Shown: in pieces, positions 7,553 to 16,024 of the stretch
How positions within the stretch are numbered: the first letter of the stretch is position 1
Layout: each line of letters begins with the position of its first letter
Source of the DNA: CAZLWF01 sp031972835
GTDB taxonomy: Bacteria > Patescibacteriota > Minisyncoccia > Phycocordibacterales > UBA9973
Length of the DNA: 17,995 bases
Direction: 5' to 3'
Assembly (NCBI GenBank): GCA_031972835.1
Contig: DALYDX010000016.1
Location: 1 to 17,995, forward strand
Notes under the pieces: model-generated
The model's input: only the letters and a program-made list of their open reading frames with translations
What the model was told of the DNA's origin: nothing
Database searches by the model: none
Position numbers and translations under genes: made by a program

Positions 7553-8860
7553 ATGAATCAAAAAAATGTAACAAAATCAGTGACAAGTCTACTGCTCGTT
7601 GGCTTGTTCCTATTTTGCGTACAAAGTGCAGGAGCAGACCTTGCGAGTGATTTATCCGCGCAGATTGCATCTCATTCAAATGAAATAGAAAAACTAGAAG
7701 CTGAAATTGCCCTCTATCAAAAACAACTCAACGAGACTAGTAGTACGACATACTCTTTAAATGGATCTTTAAAAGAGCTCGATATTTCAAAAAAGAAAAT
7801 TATCGCTGAAATTGCTGTTACAGAAAACAAGATAAGCAATACTGAATCTCGTATAAAAGAATTGAACTTAGATATTGGCCATAAATCAAAAACAATCGAT
7901 GTAAACCAACTTGCAATAGCTAGGAGTATCGCCAAAATCAATGAACTAGACAGCAATCCTTTGATTATTACACTTCTGTCAAACGACAGGATTGCAGACG
8001 TCTGGAGTGAAGTAGAGTCTCTAAAAAGAATCCAAAGTGATGTGTATGACCATACCAGAGAGGTTATCCAAGTCAGACACGGACTTGAAGGAAACCGTGA
8101 TGAGGAGCTAATCGCAAAAACTGAACTACTCGATCTAAAAACTAAATTCAATGATCAAAAAAAAGTTTTAGATATTAGTATTAAAGATAAAAATAAATTA
8201 CTCGCTGAAACAAAAAACCAAGAATCAAATTACAAAAAAATTCTAGCCGATAAGCTTGCATTGAAAGCAGCTTTCGAAAAAGAAATTCAAAATTATGAAT
8301 CTCAATTAAAATATGTACTTGATCCCAATTCGCTACCAGCATCTGGTTCACATCCATTGAATTGGCCACTTACGAGCGTATTTATAACTCAAATGTTCGG
8401 AAAGACTGTCGATTCAGCAAGACTATATACTTCAGGTTCACATAGTGGAACCGATTTTAGAGCCAGTACTGGTACTCCTGTCTTAGCAATGGCATCAGGT
8501 GTAGTTTCTGCTAGTGGTGACACGGACATAGCATGTCGCGGAGCTTCATTTGGAAAATGGGTACTTATAAAATACGACAATGGACTAGCAAGTACATACG
8601 GACACTTGTCTTTGGTCAGCGCAAAGAACGGAACAAGAGTCAGCCCAGGACAAATCGTAGCGTACAGTGGCAATACAGGTCATTCCACAGCACCACACTT
8701 GCACGTCAGTCTATATCCTTCGGATGCGGTAGATGTATCAGCAAAAGAAAGTATTGCTTGCAAAGGCAAGATACTAGCTCAACCTAGAGCAGCGACAAAT
8801 GCTTATTTAAATCCACTAGACTATATGCCAAGTTATACGAGCTCTATGATAAAAAGTTAA
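7553..8860 (+). CDS. Secreted coiled-coil M23-family murein hydrolase (EnvC/NlpD-like)
   Basis: This 435-residue protein has a signal peptide (about 1-28, with SAGA then D as a plausible signal peptidase I site). A long coiled coil (about 33-252) precedes a C-terminal LytM/peptidase M23 domain (about 270-425). The zinc and catalytic residues are intact: H297 and D301 in HSGTD, H351 in YGH, and H382 and H384 in PHLH. It should therefore be an active endopeptidase cutting peptidoglycan cross-bridges rather than a degenerate EnvC-type activator. The architecture resembles cell-separation hydrolases that bind FtsEX through the coiled coil; that partner is inferred only. It lies 14 bases after gltX and is followed directly by a terminator. 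Confidence 0.88.
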   Translation: MNQKNVTKSVTSLLLVGLFLFCVQSAGADLASDLSAQIASHSNEIEKLEAEIALYQKQLNETSSTTYSLNGSLKELDISKKKIIAEIAVTENKISNTESRIKELNLDIGHKSKTIDVNQLAIARSIAKINELDSNPLIITLLSNDRIADVWSEVESLKRIQSDVYDHTREVIQVRHGLEGNRDEELIAKTELLDLKTKFNDQKKVLDISIKDKNKLLAETKNQESNYKKILADKLALKAAFEKEIQNYESQLKYVLDPNSLPASGSHPLNWPLTSVFITQMFGKTVDSARLYTSGSHSGTDFRASTGTPVLAMASGVVSASGDTDIACRGASFGKWVLIKYDNGLASTYGHLSLVSAKNGTRVSPGQIVAYSGNTGHSTAPHLHVSLYPSDAVDVSAKESIACKGKILAQPRAATNAYLNPLDYMPSYTSSMIKS

Positions 8861-8886
8861 AACACCCTGACTTTGGGTGTTTTTCT
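8860..8886 (+). terminator. Intrinsic terminator after the M23 gene
   Basis: An 8-bp stem (AAACACCC 8860-8867 with GGGTGTTT 8875-8882) is followed by TTTTC. It begins at the stop codon of the M23 gene. It could also act weakly in the opposite direction. Confidence 0.8.
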
Positions 8887-9146
8887 CTATTCTATATTAG
8901 AACACATATTTATATATTATCAAGTAGGTGATAGAGTGAAATAAAATCTGTATAAAAGTCTAAGTTAAACAAAGATGAACCAGATTACAACGGGGTAGGG
9001 ATAGGCACCTTAGAAACGATTCTGTGGCCTTAGAAAGTCTATGTAAACCACGAATTGTAGAATTGAAATAGTATTTGAATATAAGGCTTAATTTCAATCT
9101 ATACGTCGCAAAAGATATATTGTGCGACGTTCATAATCTAAATCCC
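8887..9146. other. Non-coding gap between convergent genes, with inverted and direct repeats
   Basis: About 260 bases without a credible gene separate the M23 gene and the CAP gene, which converge here. It contains an 8-bp perfect inverted repeat (9103-9110 with 9123-9130, ACGTCGCA/TGCGACGT) without a T-tract. A second 8-bp inverted repeat is at 9062-9069 with 9091-9098. A bulged hairpin is at 9003-9008 with 9024-9030, and CCTTAGAAA is directly repeated (9008-9016 and 9028-9036). A weak minus-strand promoter-like pair (TTGAAA 9092-9097, 18 bases, TACTAT 9068-9073) is present. The GC-rich hairpin nearest the CAP stop may stabilise or end that transcript. A structured RNA is possible but not established. 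Confidence 0.35.
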
Positions 9147-10049
9147 CTAGGCTGCAATACAAGCATTGAAAGCCTGAACGGTCGCATTGTATGTGTCTAT
9201 ATTCTCTTTCACTATCTCTAGTAGTGCATTGTACTGACTGACTAGATCGTTATAAGCCTCTACCTCACCCTGGTAGTCAGATGACCATTTATTTGTTTCT
9301 TCAACTTTAGTATTTTGCGCTTCAATATCTTTTTCTAGATTACTTAAAGTTTCTTGATCGGTGTTTATCTTTTCTTCTAGGGACTGATCTATGCTCGGAC
9401 ACAATTCTATTGGCCTTGCGAAGTGCTGTACCAAGAGCCATACATTGTCTCCTTGATAGTTTCCGTACACTATACCTATACCAATATCTACATAACGAGA
9501 ATTCAAAATATTTTCACGATGCCCAACTGAAGCCATCCAAGCATCGACGACATCCTTTGATGTCTTAAAACCACCCATCGCCAAATTTTCTCCGACCATT
9601 ATGTATTTATATGATGCATCATCCACAAGATCACCTACACTCACCCCTTCAGGTGAAGAATGCTCAAAATATTGACCATTCAACATATCCGCTGCTTTTA
9701 CTTGTGCCGATGAATTAAGTTTAGAATTTTCAAAAAGATTTGGTAGATTATTTTGCTTTCTATTTTCATTTGTATAATAAATTATATTTACAATATTTAT
9801 TTCTGAATGAATATCATCTACTGACTCACCGGAAGACACGCCGTCAAATACAAGTGGCGTCGGTAAATGAAAGTTCAAGCTATTACTAGACGGAGATATT
9901 ATTTGGGGTAAGTCACTTATATACTCCCCTGCATCTTTGAAATTCTCGATAATTTTTTCATCTACATTTTTTGTATTGTTGCTGTACAGGATCCCATATA
10001 CAGACAGAACTGTAAGTACGATACCCAGGATTGTAGTTACCCATCGCAT
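9147..10049 (-). CDS. Membrane-anchored CAP/SCP-domain protein (YkwD-like) with C-terminal coiled coil
   Basis: This 300-residue protein has an N-terminal hydrophobic anchor (about 4-22). A low-complexity linker leads to a CAP domain (about 85-213) and a helical, probably coiled-coil tail (about 220-298). CAP signatures are NENRKQNNLP, FEHSSPEG with His130, GENLA with Glu154, and GHREN with His177, so the usual His/Glu cavity residues are present. Two cysteines flank the tail (C217, C297) and could form a disulphide on the outside. Bacterial CAP proteins are extracytoplasmic and their biochemical role is mostly unsettled, so no substrate is claimed. It starts 6 bases after the glmS stop and is probably cotranscribed with it. 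Confidence 0.82.
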   Translation of the reverse strand: MRWVTTILGIVLTVLSVYGILYSNNTKNVDEKIIENFKDAGEYISDLPQIISPSSNSLNFHLPTPLVFDGVSSGESVDDIHSEINIVNIIYYTNENRKQNNLPNLFENSKLNSSAQVKAADMLNGQYFEHSSPEGVSVGDLVDDASYKYIMVGENLAMGGFKTSKDVVDAWMASVGHRENILNSRYVDIGIGIVYGNYQGDNVWLLVQHFARPIELCPSIDQSLEEKINTDQETLSNLEKDIEAQNTKVEETNKWSSDYQGEVEAYNDLVSQYNALLEIVKENIDTYNATVQAFNACIAA

Positions 10050-10055
10050 ATAGAT

Positions 10056-12097
10056 TTATTGAACAGTCACAGACTTCGCTAGATTTCTAGGCTTGTCTAT
10101 GTTGTTGCCTAAATTCTCCGCAAAATAATAAGCAAAAAGCTGTAGGGGTATGACTTCTATTAGCGGATAGAAAAGTGGATTTGAAAGTGTAGGAATCACA
10201 ATAACTTCATCAGCAAGCTTCATAACAGAACTCTTTGCGCCTTCTTCGTCGGTAACAACAATCAACCTTCCTCCTTTTGATTTTATTTGTTCTATCGATA
10301 CAGAACCTATAGAAAACAAATCGTCTTTAGGTAAAATCACAACCGACAGCGATGTCTCGTCGAGTACTGCCATTGGTCCGTGTTTTAATTCTCCGAGCGG
10401 ATAACTTCCAGCTTCTATATATGTAAGTTCTTTGAACTTTAGGGCTGCTTCGTGCGCTATTGGCATGTGTATTCCCCTACCCAAGAATTGGATTTTTTTG
10501 ATATCGGAAAAAGATTCTGCTATGCGTGCAATATTTTTATGAGAATCTAGTGTCAATTTCATTATGTCTGGTATAGATTCTAGTGTTTTTACAAATTCTA
10601 TACCCGTACTTTCACTCATACCACTTGTTCGAGCAAGTGACAGTGCAAACAAATATAAAGTAATAGCCTGAGCTGTAAAAGCCTTGGTTGAAGCAACACC
10701 AATCTCAGTCCCCGCTCTCGTGTATATTCCAGCAAGAGATTCATGCGCAATAGCACTTCCGACCACATTTACAATTCCGAGAGTAGTAAAACCTCGTCTT
10801 TTCATTTCCTTTATTGACTCCAGTGTATCTGCTGTTTCTCCAGACTGACTGATACCTAAAAAGATTGTATCTTTAGGACTAAGGTTTTGTTTTTTATATC
10901 TAAACTCTGAAGCAACCTGACTAGACACTGAGATAGATGTCATAGATTCAATTATTTCCTTGCCCAAAAGACCTACGTTGTAGGCTGTACCGCATCCGAC
11001 AATATACAAATTTTTTGCATGCCTAAGCTCATCTTTATAATCAATTAAACCTCCCAACACTGCCAAACCCAAAGACTCGTCAGTCCTACCCAAGATCGTG
11101 GCTCTAGTTGTAGCAGGTTGTTCAAATATTTCTTTTTGCATAAAAGTATCGAACTCTCCCTTGGACAGATCTTCTAGCATTATGCCTTCTATAATATGCT
11201 CTGCTTTATGCACGAGCGATCTAGCAGGCTGTTTATATTTAAATATACTGTGCGTTAGATCTTTTCCATTCAATATTGCCATCTCACCATCCTCTAAAAT
11301 AATATACCGATCTGTATAACGAAGTATCGCATTTGTACTAGAAGCAACTATATATGTATCAGGTGCGATCCCTATACTTATCGGACTACCATTTTTAACT
11401 ACAAAAAGTTTCTCCGGGAAATCCTTGTGTATTATCACTAATCCAAAACTACCTTCAAGCAGTGATGCCGAAGCCACTATCGCATCTTCCAATGTTTTTC
11501 CACTTTTAATACTTTCCTCAATCAAATGCGGAACAACTTCTGTATCTGTATCAGATTTAAAACTATGTCCTTTGCTTATCAAATCCTGCTTTAAAAAATC
11601 ATAATTCAAAATAGTACCNNNNNNNNNNNNNNNNNNNNNNNNNNNNNNNNNNNNNNNNNNNNNNNNNNNNNNNNNNNNNNNNNNNNNNNNNNNNNNNNNN
11701 NNNNNNNNNNNNNNNNNNTATGTCCTTTGCTTATCAAATCCTGCTTTAAAAAATCATAATTCAAAATAGTACCGTTGTGCACAACAGCAATCGAGTCTAC
11801 ACAGTCAGTATGAGGATGCGCATTCGATAAAGATGGCTTTCCGTGTGTCGCCCATCTATTGTGGCCTATTCCTACTTTTGTATAAATCTTTTTACCTCCC
11901 AGTTTCTCTTTGAATCTACCCGAATCTAAATACTGACTCGGAGCACCTAAACATTTTTCAATTTTTATTTCACCATTGTAAATTATCGCAACTCCCGCGC
12001 TGTCGTATCCTCTGTATTCTAAATCAACCAAAGACATGACTAGATTGTCTATGAGTTCACTATCTTCTTTTTTTATTATTCCGATTATTCCACACAT
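10056..12097 (-). CDS. glmS: Glutamine-fructose-6-phosphate aminotransferase (GlmS), split by a scaffold gap
   Basis: GlmS makes glucosamine-6-phosphate from fructose-6-phosphate and glutamine, the entry to UDP-GlcNAc. The N-terminal amidotransferase begins MCGIIGI, with Cys2 as the catalytic residue after Met removal. HNRWATHG and VVHNGTILNYD follow. The C-terminal part has two SIS sugar-isomerase domains with VGCGTAYNVG, SQSGETADT, GVASTKAFTAQ and HEAALKFKELTYIEA, ending DKPRNLAKSVTVQ. The frame is interrupted by 100 Ns, but the same 55 bases occur on both sides. Removing the gap and one copy (155 bases) leaves 1887 bases, exactly 629 codons, giving a 628-residue protein in frame. The gene is therefore almost certainly intact. 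It lies 22 bases downstream of a small membrane-protein gene and 6 bases ahead of the CAP gene. Confidence 0.93.
11564..11773. other. Scaffold gap of 100 Ns flanked by a duplicated 55-base contig overlap
   Basis: Ns fill 11619-11718, a conventional unknown-size gap. The 55 bases before it (11564-11618) are identical to the 55 bases after it (11719-11773). This is what two contigs with overlapping ends look like when scaffolded without merging. The duplication should not be annotated as a biological repeat. Confidence 0.95.
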
Positions 12098-12119
12098 GAA
12101 ATATTTTATTTAAATTAGA

Positions 12120-12521
12120 TTAATATGCACACGATGCAGACTGGGTGAATCCAGCATTTTCTGCTTCACTAACCGAATTGAACCATATTTTATTTTCGTC
12201 TTTTATACGTGATGCACCTGAGCATTCTGGAGGGTAATACTTTGTGCCATTTCTTGAGGCCACATACGTACCACCACTTATACCAGTACTGTTATTGTAC
12301 GCCAATCCCCCACTTTTTGCTGTGGACTCATCAGAATACGGTGTTACAGAACCAACAATCGAAACTACGTCATTTTGAACCACCTCTTGGACCGAAAGCC
12401 TTCCCAAGCCAAAAGAAGCCACTCCTACCAACACAACTATGACATAAATGCCTATTTCCGGTACAATATCCCCTTTTGAGGTAACCCCCTTGATTTTTTT
12501 GACATAATCACGTATACTCAT
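12120..12521 (-). CDS. Single-pass membrane protein with C-terminal Ada-like Cys motif
   Basis: This 133-residue protein has a basic cytoplasmic N-terminus, one membrane helix (about 24-41) and a Ser/Gly-rich linker (about 55-85). The last 45 residues read YVASRNGTKYYPPECSGASRI, then a KIWFNSVSEAENAGF stretch and a terminal Cys. This resembles the short metal-binding Ada-type domain (x-Y-x-x-x-C then K-x-x-N-x-x-x-F-x-S-x-x-E-A-x-x-A-G-[FY]), which occurs as a stand-alone tail in many proteins. Only two Cys (C100, C131) are present instead of four, so metal binding is uncertain. It lies 22 bases upstream of glmS and shares an AT-rich divergent promoter region with rpmA. The function is unknown. 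Confidence 0.7.
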   Translation of the reverse strand: MSIRDYVKKIKGVTSKGDIVPEIGIYVIVVLVGVASFGLGRLSVQEVVQNDVVSIVGSVTPYSDESTAKSGGLAYNNSTGISGGTYVASRNGTKYYPPECSGASRIKDENKIWFNSVSEAENAGFTQSASCAY

Positions 12522-12562
12522 TAATACTTATATTATAATATTTTTAGAATTCAAGCGAATAT
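12522..12562. promoter_or_regulatory. Divergent AT-rich promoter region between the Ada-like gene and rpmA
   Basis: The 41-base gap contains TATAAT (12534-12539, plus) inside the palindromic string ATTATAAT, so a -10 element can be read on either strand. No clear -35 is seen on either side. rpmA would have a leader of about 16 bases without a Shine-Dalgarno sequence. Confidence 0.4.
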
Positions 12563-12835
12563 ATGGCACATCGAAAAGCGGGCGGATCAGCTAAAAACCT
12601 AAAAGATTCAAATCCAAAATACCTGGGAACTAAGAAATATGACGGTCAGGCTGTTAATCCTGGCAATATTATAATTAGACAACGTGGATCAAAAATCCTC
12701 TCTGGTGTTGGTACAAAAATGGGTAAAGACCATACGATCTTTGCTCTTGTTAGTGGTAAAGTTAAATTTGCCTCTAAGCGCAAAGTTGGTTACGACGGAC
12801 AAAAAACTGTCAAAAAAATAGTAAACATCGTATAA
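12563..12835 (+). CDS. rpmA: 50S ribosomal protein L27
   Basis: This 90-residue protein of the large subunit has an N-terminus that reaches the peptidyl-transferase centre. It opens MAHRKAGGSAKN, the standard start without the cleavable extension seen in Firmicutes. IIIRQRGSKI, GVGTKMGKDHTIFAL and GKVKFASKRK follow, all canonical L27 blocks. It is a single-gene unit, not paired with rplU (L21) as in many bacteria. It converges on rplI with a shared bidirectional terminator. Confidence 0.97.
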   Translation: MAHRKAGGSAKNLKDSNPKYLGTKKYDGQAVNPGNIIIRQRGSKILSGVGTKMGKDHTIFALVSGKVKFASKRKVGYDGQKTVKKIVNIV

Positions 12836-12840
12836 ATCTA

Positions 12841-12878
12841 AAAAAACAAAACCTCTAAATCTAGAGGTTTTGTTTTTT
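12841..12878. terminator. Bidirectional intrinsic terminator between rpmA and rplI
   Basis: A 17-bp perfect inverted repeat (12841-12857 with 12862-12878) has a 4-base loop (AATC). It carries A-rich and T-rich ends, so it gives a hairpin plus T-tract on both strands. The right arm reaches the last base of the rplI stop codon. Confidence 0.92.
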
Positions 12879-13324
12879 TAGATCTTTGGTTTTATCGAAA
12901 CTGTAAACGTAGTCTTCTTACCTGACACATCTACGGGCACCGTATACTCCCCAACTGCCTTCAATGGTTTCTCGAGTTTTATGCATTTAGCCTCTAGGTT
13001 TATTCTGAAGTCTTTCATAAGTGCATCTTTTATATACTCAGCATTTAAACCTTTAAACAAATGCCCCACTTCGTTTACACTCTCTTCTAACACCAATGTC
13101 TTACCGTGAAGATCTTCTAAGCTTTTTTCCAATAAAGCATTCTCGATATCACTTTCATTTTTTGCGATAGTTAAAATATGTTTTAAGTTTGCAACAGCTT
13201 TTTCAGTAGCAATCTCTGCAAAACGCTTTGGTAATAGGAAGTTGCGAGAGTACCCATCATTTACATCAACTATTGCATTCCTCTTGCCAACACCAGGAAT
13301 GTCTTTCAATAAAATCACTTTCAT
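12878..13324 (-). CDS. rplI: 50S ribosomal protein L9
   Basis: This 148-residue protein has the normal L9 length and two-domain layout. The N-terminal rRNA-binding domain MKVILLKDIPGVGKRN..GYSRNFLLPKRFA (1-36) is joined by a long helix (about 40-78) to the C-terminal domain. That domain has VGHLFKGLNAEYIKDAL and ends GEYTVPV..TTFTVSI. It begins 3 bases after the S41 protease stop and ends the minus-strand operon at the shared terminator. L9 has been lost in several CPR lineages, so its presence here is mildly informative taxonomically. Being driven from an envelope operon rather than an rpsF-rpsR-rplI cluster is unusual. Confidence 0.96.
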   Translation of the reverse strand: MKVILLKDIPGVGKRNAIVDVNDGYSRNFLLPKRFAEIATEKAVANLKHILTIAKNESDIENALLEKSLEDLHGKTLVLEESVNEVGHLFKGLNAEYIKDALMKDFRINLEAKCIKLEKPLKAVGEYTVPVDVSGKKTTFTVSIKPKI

Positions 13325-13327
13325 AAA

Positions 13328-14539
13328 TTATTTTAGAAACTCTATAGCACTTTGCATTTGAGTATCTTTGTTATTTTTTATATCTTCTGATGTTACCGTA
13401 ACTTTTATGTCTGGGTCAAGACCGTTACCCGACAAGGACACACCCTTTGGAGTCAGCCACTTTGCAATTGTAATCTTGAGTGAAGTCGTATCTGTTATAG
13501 ACACCAATTCTTGAACTGAACCCTTACCGTAAGTTTTTTCACCAATTAGAGTAGCTTTACCGTAATCATGGAGTGCACCTGCAAAAATCTCAGAAGCAGA
13601 AGCGGAACCTTGATCGACAAGTATTACTATTTTTACATCATTTTTAGTAAGTGGGTATCCATGAGATTTATATATAGTATCTTCGATTCCTTCTCCATAA
13701 GACTCGATTGCTACAGTCTGTCCTTTTGGAATAAACCAGCTCGATATATTTACAGCACCGTCTAGGTATCCACCAGGATTACCTCTCACATCGACAATAA
13801 GTTTCTTGGAAGAAGTCTTCTCAAAATTCAACATCGCCTCACTAAACAATCGAGCGGCATTTGCGGAAAAATTATATAGTGATATCACAAATATTCCGTT
13901 TTCATCCATCTTGTATGAAAGAGTTGGGATCTCAATCACTTGTCTTTCGACTGCAACGTCACGTGCTTCATCGGTGTCTGGTGAAAGTATATTCAATATA
14001 ACTTCTGTCCCGACATCTCCACGTATTTGATCTATAGCCTCATCGAGTGTCATATCTGCTGTAGATATAGAATTGATCTTCAGTATAAAATCCCCAGATC
14101 TAATACCAGCTCTCTGTGCAGGAGTATTTTCAAGTGGCGCTATAACAGTCAAGATTCCATCTTTTTGACCTATCTCAATTCCGATACCACTAAATTCACC
14201 ATTGATGCTTTCATTGAAAGATTCAGTCTCTTTCGGGTCAAAGAAATTTGAATGTTGGTCACCCAAAGATTCAACTAAACCTTTTGTTGCTCCCCATATT
14301 TTATCTTGATCAGAAATTTTTGATGAATCAGGGTATTTTTCATTTATCGTATTCCATACTTCCCAAAACGGAGCGAAGTCCGCCATAGTATCAACTTGTG
14401 TTTCTTTGTTTGCAACAGCAGAAACTTTATCAATCGAAGGCCTGTTACCATACCCAAAGGCAACACCCGCGACAAATATTAATATTGCAGACAAGAAACT
14501 GATCAGTATATATAATTTTTTTGTTTTTTTAATCTCCAT
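13328..14539 (-). CDS. C-terminal processing protease, peptidase S41 (CtpA/Prc family)
   Basis: This 403-residue membrane-anchored protease has an N-terminal helix (about 9-29). A helical region (about 55-110) precedes a PDZ domain (about 112-195, with GIGIEIGQKDG and AGIRSGDFILKINS) and the S41 catalytic domain (about 205-385). RGNPGGYLDGAV (252-263) is the family block. The Ser/Lys dyad is Ser314 in GSASASEIFAG and Lys339 in GEKTYGKGSVQE, 25 residues apart as in Prc, with Gln343 four residues on. It probably processes secreted or envelope proteins from the outside. It is 5 bases after the DUF4015 gene and 3 bases before rplI. A TAGAAT box sits 7 bases before its ATG. Confidence 0.92.
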   Translation of the reverse strand: MEIKKTKKLYILISFLSAILIFVAGVAFGYGNRPSIDKVSAVANKETQVDTMADFAPFWEVWNTINEKYPDSSKISDQDKIWGATKGLVESLGDQHSNFFDPKETESFNESINGEFSGIGIEIGQKDGILTVIAPLENTPAQRAGIRSGDFILKINSISTADMTLDEAIDQIRGDVGTEVILNILSPDTDEARDVAVERQVIEIPTLSYKMDENGIFVISLYNFSANAARLFSEAMLNFEKTSSKKLIVDVRGNPGGYLDGAVNISSWFIPKGQTVAIESYGEGIEDTIYKSHGYPLTKNDVKIVILVDQGSASASEIFAGALHDYGKATLIGEKTYGKGSVQELVSITDTTSLKITIAKWLTPKGVSLSGNGLDPDIKVTVTSEDIKNNKDTQMQSAIEFLK

Positions 14540-14544
14540 AATTA

Positions 14545-15750
14545 TTATTCTAGCGCACTTTTAGTGTATGTATATTTATTACTTGCGTCCCAAAGTAACC
14601 ATGAGGACAATCCTGCGTTGTATGTCGCGTCGATCTGAGCCCTGATCTCATCTGCTCCATAAGCTGGTTGTCCCAAAGAGAAATTCTGAAGCCATGGGCG
14701 AAGCTGACTTGGATTAACTTTTTCTTTCATCCAATCCGGAGTGGTTTCTGCATTTTTTAGTGCATTGGTACGAGTAACCGCACTTTTCATTACAAAGTCT
14801 ATTAATTCATAAGGAACTGCATTTGGATTCTTCCACCCATTAAAACCAGCCGGATAGTGCGATGGGTAGACCATCGGACAGACGTAATCAAAATATGGCA
14901 AAGTTCTCTCAAGTACTTGGCCGATACCCAAGTCATCGGTATTTGTTGTCACCATTCCAAAAAGATCAGCTGAGGTTTTCAGACCAGTGTCTTTCAATTT
15001 GCTATTTAGATATGAAAAGAAATTCTCGATTATATCTGGTTTTGTAAGACTGCTTGCAGGAATCGCCATATTCTTTATATCACCATCCGATGGAAATCGA
15101 ATGTAATCAAAATTTATTTCATCAAAACCCATTGCGTATGCATCATTTGAAATTTCAATTACATAATCCCAAACTTTCTGACTACCAGGATATAGATAGT
15201 GCAAACCATTCTTGTCTGACCAAACCCCACCATTGTCCACTCTCTTTATAGCCTCAGACGGGTGCAAATTTGCGTATAGAGGATCCTGAAATACCGTTAC
15301 TCGTCCTATTACATATACATCTTTTGAGTGAAGTATCTCAACAAACTCTTTCATATCTTTAACCTTGCATCCCTTACCTGTCTTGCCATCGGCCAGCAGT
15401 GGATTGTCAGTCGGCATAGATATTGTCCCGCTAAAATCTTTGATATCAACTATAACTGCATTTATCTCTGTTTGGTCTATTAGATTTAGAATATTTGTAC
15501 GGAAAGAAGGTGTACTTGCGGCACAAGCAGTCATATAAACAGCTTTTACTGCCTCTGGTGTATCGACATGAGTCGCAATTGCTATAGGCTCTTGTATTAC
15601 TTCTGCTGGCACTGTTTTATCTGAAGACAAGATAGTGTCATTTGATGCGCTGTATTTATTGGCTAAAACATAAGGAACCAAAAAATACAGAACAACTGCG
15701 ATACCCAGTATTGTTATACCTATAGAGCTATTGCGGACATGTCTTCTCAT
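14545..15750 (-). CDS. Putative glycoside hydrolase of the DUF4015 family, membrane-anchored
   Basis: This 401-residue protein has one N-terminal helix (about 9-30), a linker, then a TIM-barrel-like domain (about 66-395). The family hallmark GFDEINFDYIRFPSDG (208-223) carries the acidic residues expected for a glycosidase site. Other fitting blocks are AVIVDIKD, YVIGRVTVFQDP, YVCPMVYPSHY and PWLQNFSLG. DUF4015 is annotated as a putative glycoside hydrolase and its substrate is not established; a cell-surface polysaccharide or peptidoglycan is a guess from context. The start overlaps the preceding small membrane-protein gene by 4 bases (ATGA), and the S41 gene follows after 5 bases. Confidence 0.87.
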   Translation of the reverse strand: MRRHVRNSSIGITILGIAVVLYFLVPYVLANKYSASNDTILSSDKTVPAEVIQEPIAIATHVDTPEAVKAVYMTACAASTPSFRTNILNLIDQTEINAVIVDIKDFSGTISMPTDNPLLADGKTGKGCKVKDMKEFVEILHSKDVYVIGRVTVFQDPLYANLHPSEAIKRVDNGGVWSDKNGLHYLYPGSQKVWDYVIEISNDAYAMGFDEINFDYIRFPSDGDIKNMAIPASSLTKPDIIENFFSYLNSKLKDTGLKTSADLFGMVTTNTDDLGIGQVLERTLPYFDYVCPMVYPSHYPAGFNGWKNPNAVPYELIDFVMKSAVTRTNALKNAETTPDWMKEKVNPSQLRPWLQNFSLGQPAYGADEIRAQIDATYNAGLSSWLLWDASNKYTYTKSALE

Positions 15751-15977
15751 ATATCACCGATACTCACAGGTCGACTGTTAATGTCCTCATCTCTATCTAT
15801 ACTAGGCTTAGTACTCCTACGTACAGAAAGTGACTTTTTATAAAACAAATAAGCTATAAAACATACTCCGAGTCCTGACAAAACAAAAAGTATTCTTTTG
15901 ACAGAAAACGGGAAACCCAAAAATGATAATAGTGCAATCCAAATTCCTAGGAAAAATAATATTCTTTCGTGTGACAT
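15747..15977 (-). CDS. Small two-helix membrane protein, unknown function
   Basis: This is a 76-residue protein. It has two hydrophobic helices (about 6-22 and 28-46), a basic patch (KKSLSVRR) and a polar, acidic tail. The frame is open 9 codons further (TTG at 16004). ATG 15977 is preferred because a perfect TATAAT (15984-15989) lies just 6 bases upstream, inside the longer reading, and the longer version would have to be read through a promoter. It overlaps the DUF4015 gene by 4 bases, so the two are translationally coupled. No family is recognised. Confidence 0.65.
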   Translation of the reverse strand: MSHERILFFLGIWIALLSFLGFPFSVKRILFVLSGLGVCFIAYLFYKKSLSVRRSTKPSIDRDEDINSRPVSIGDI

Positions 15978-15983
15978 CCTAAG

Positions 15984-15989
15984 ATTATA
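15984..15989 (-). promoter_or_regulatory. TATAAT box before the small membrane protein, leaderless arrangement
   Basis: A consensus -10 on the minus strand lies 6 bases before the ATG at 15977, in the 47-base gap after rsmI. It may restart transcription of the downstream half of the operon. No clear -35 is seen. Confidence 0.45.
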
Positions 15990-16024
15990 GCTTATTTTAA
16001 ACAAACAAAAAAGTGTAAAATGTA

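Noticed and set aside
11606..12097. glmS as a pseudogene or two separate genes
   Set aside because: The exact 55-base duplication around 100 Ns and perfect in-frame repair show an assembly gap, not a mutation.
12098..12119. A glmS ribozyme upstream of glmS
   Set aside because: Only 22 bases separate glmS from the preceding gene, far too short for the ribozyme, and no conserved core sequence is seen there or beyond the upstream gene.
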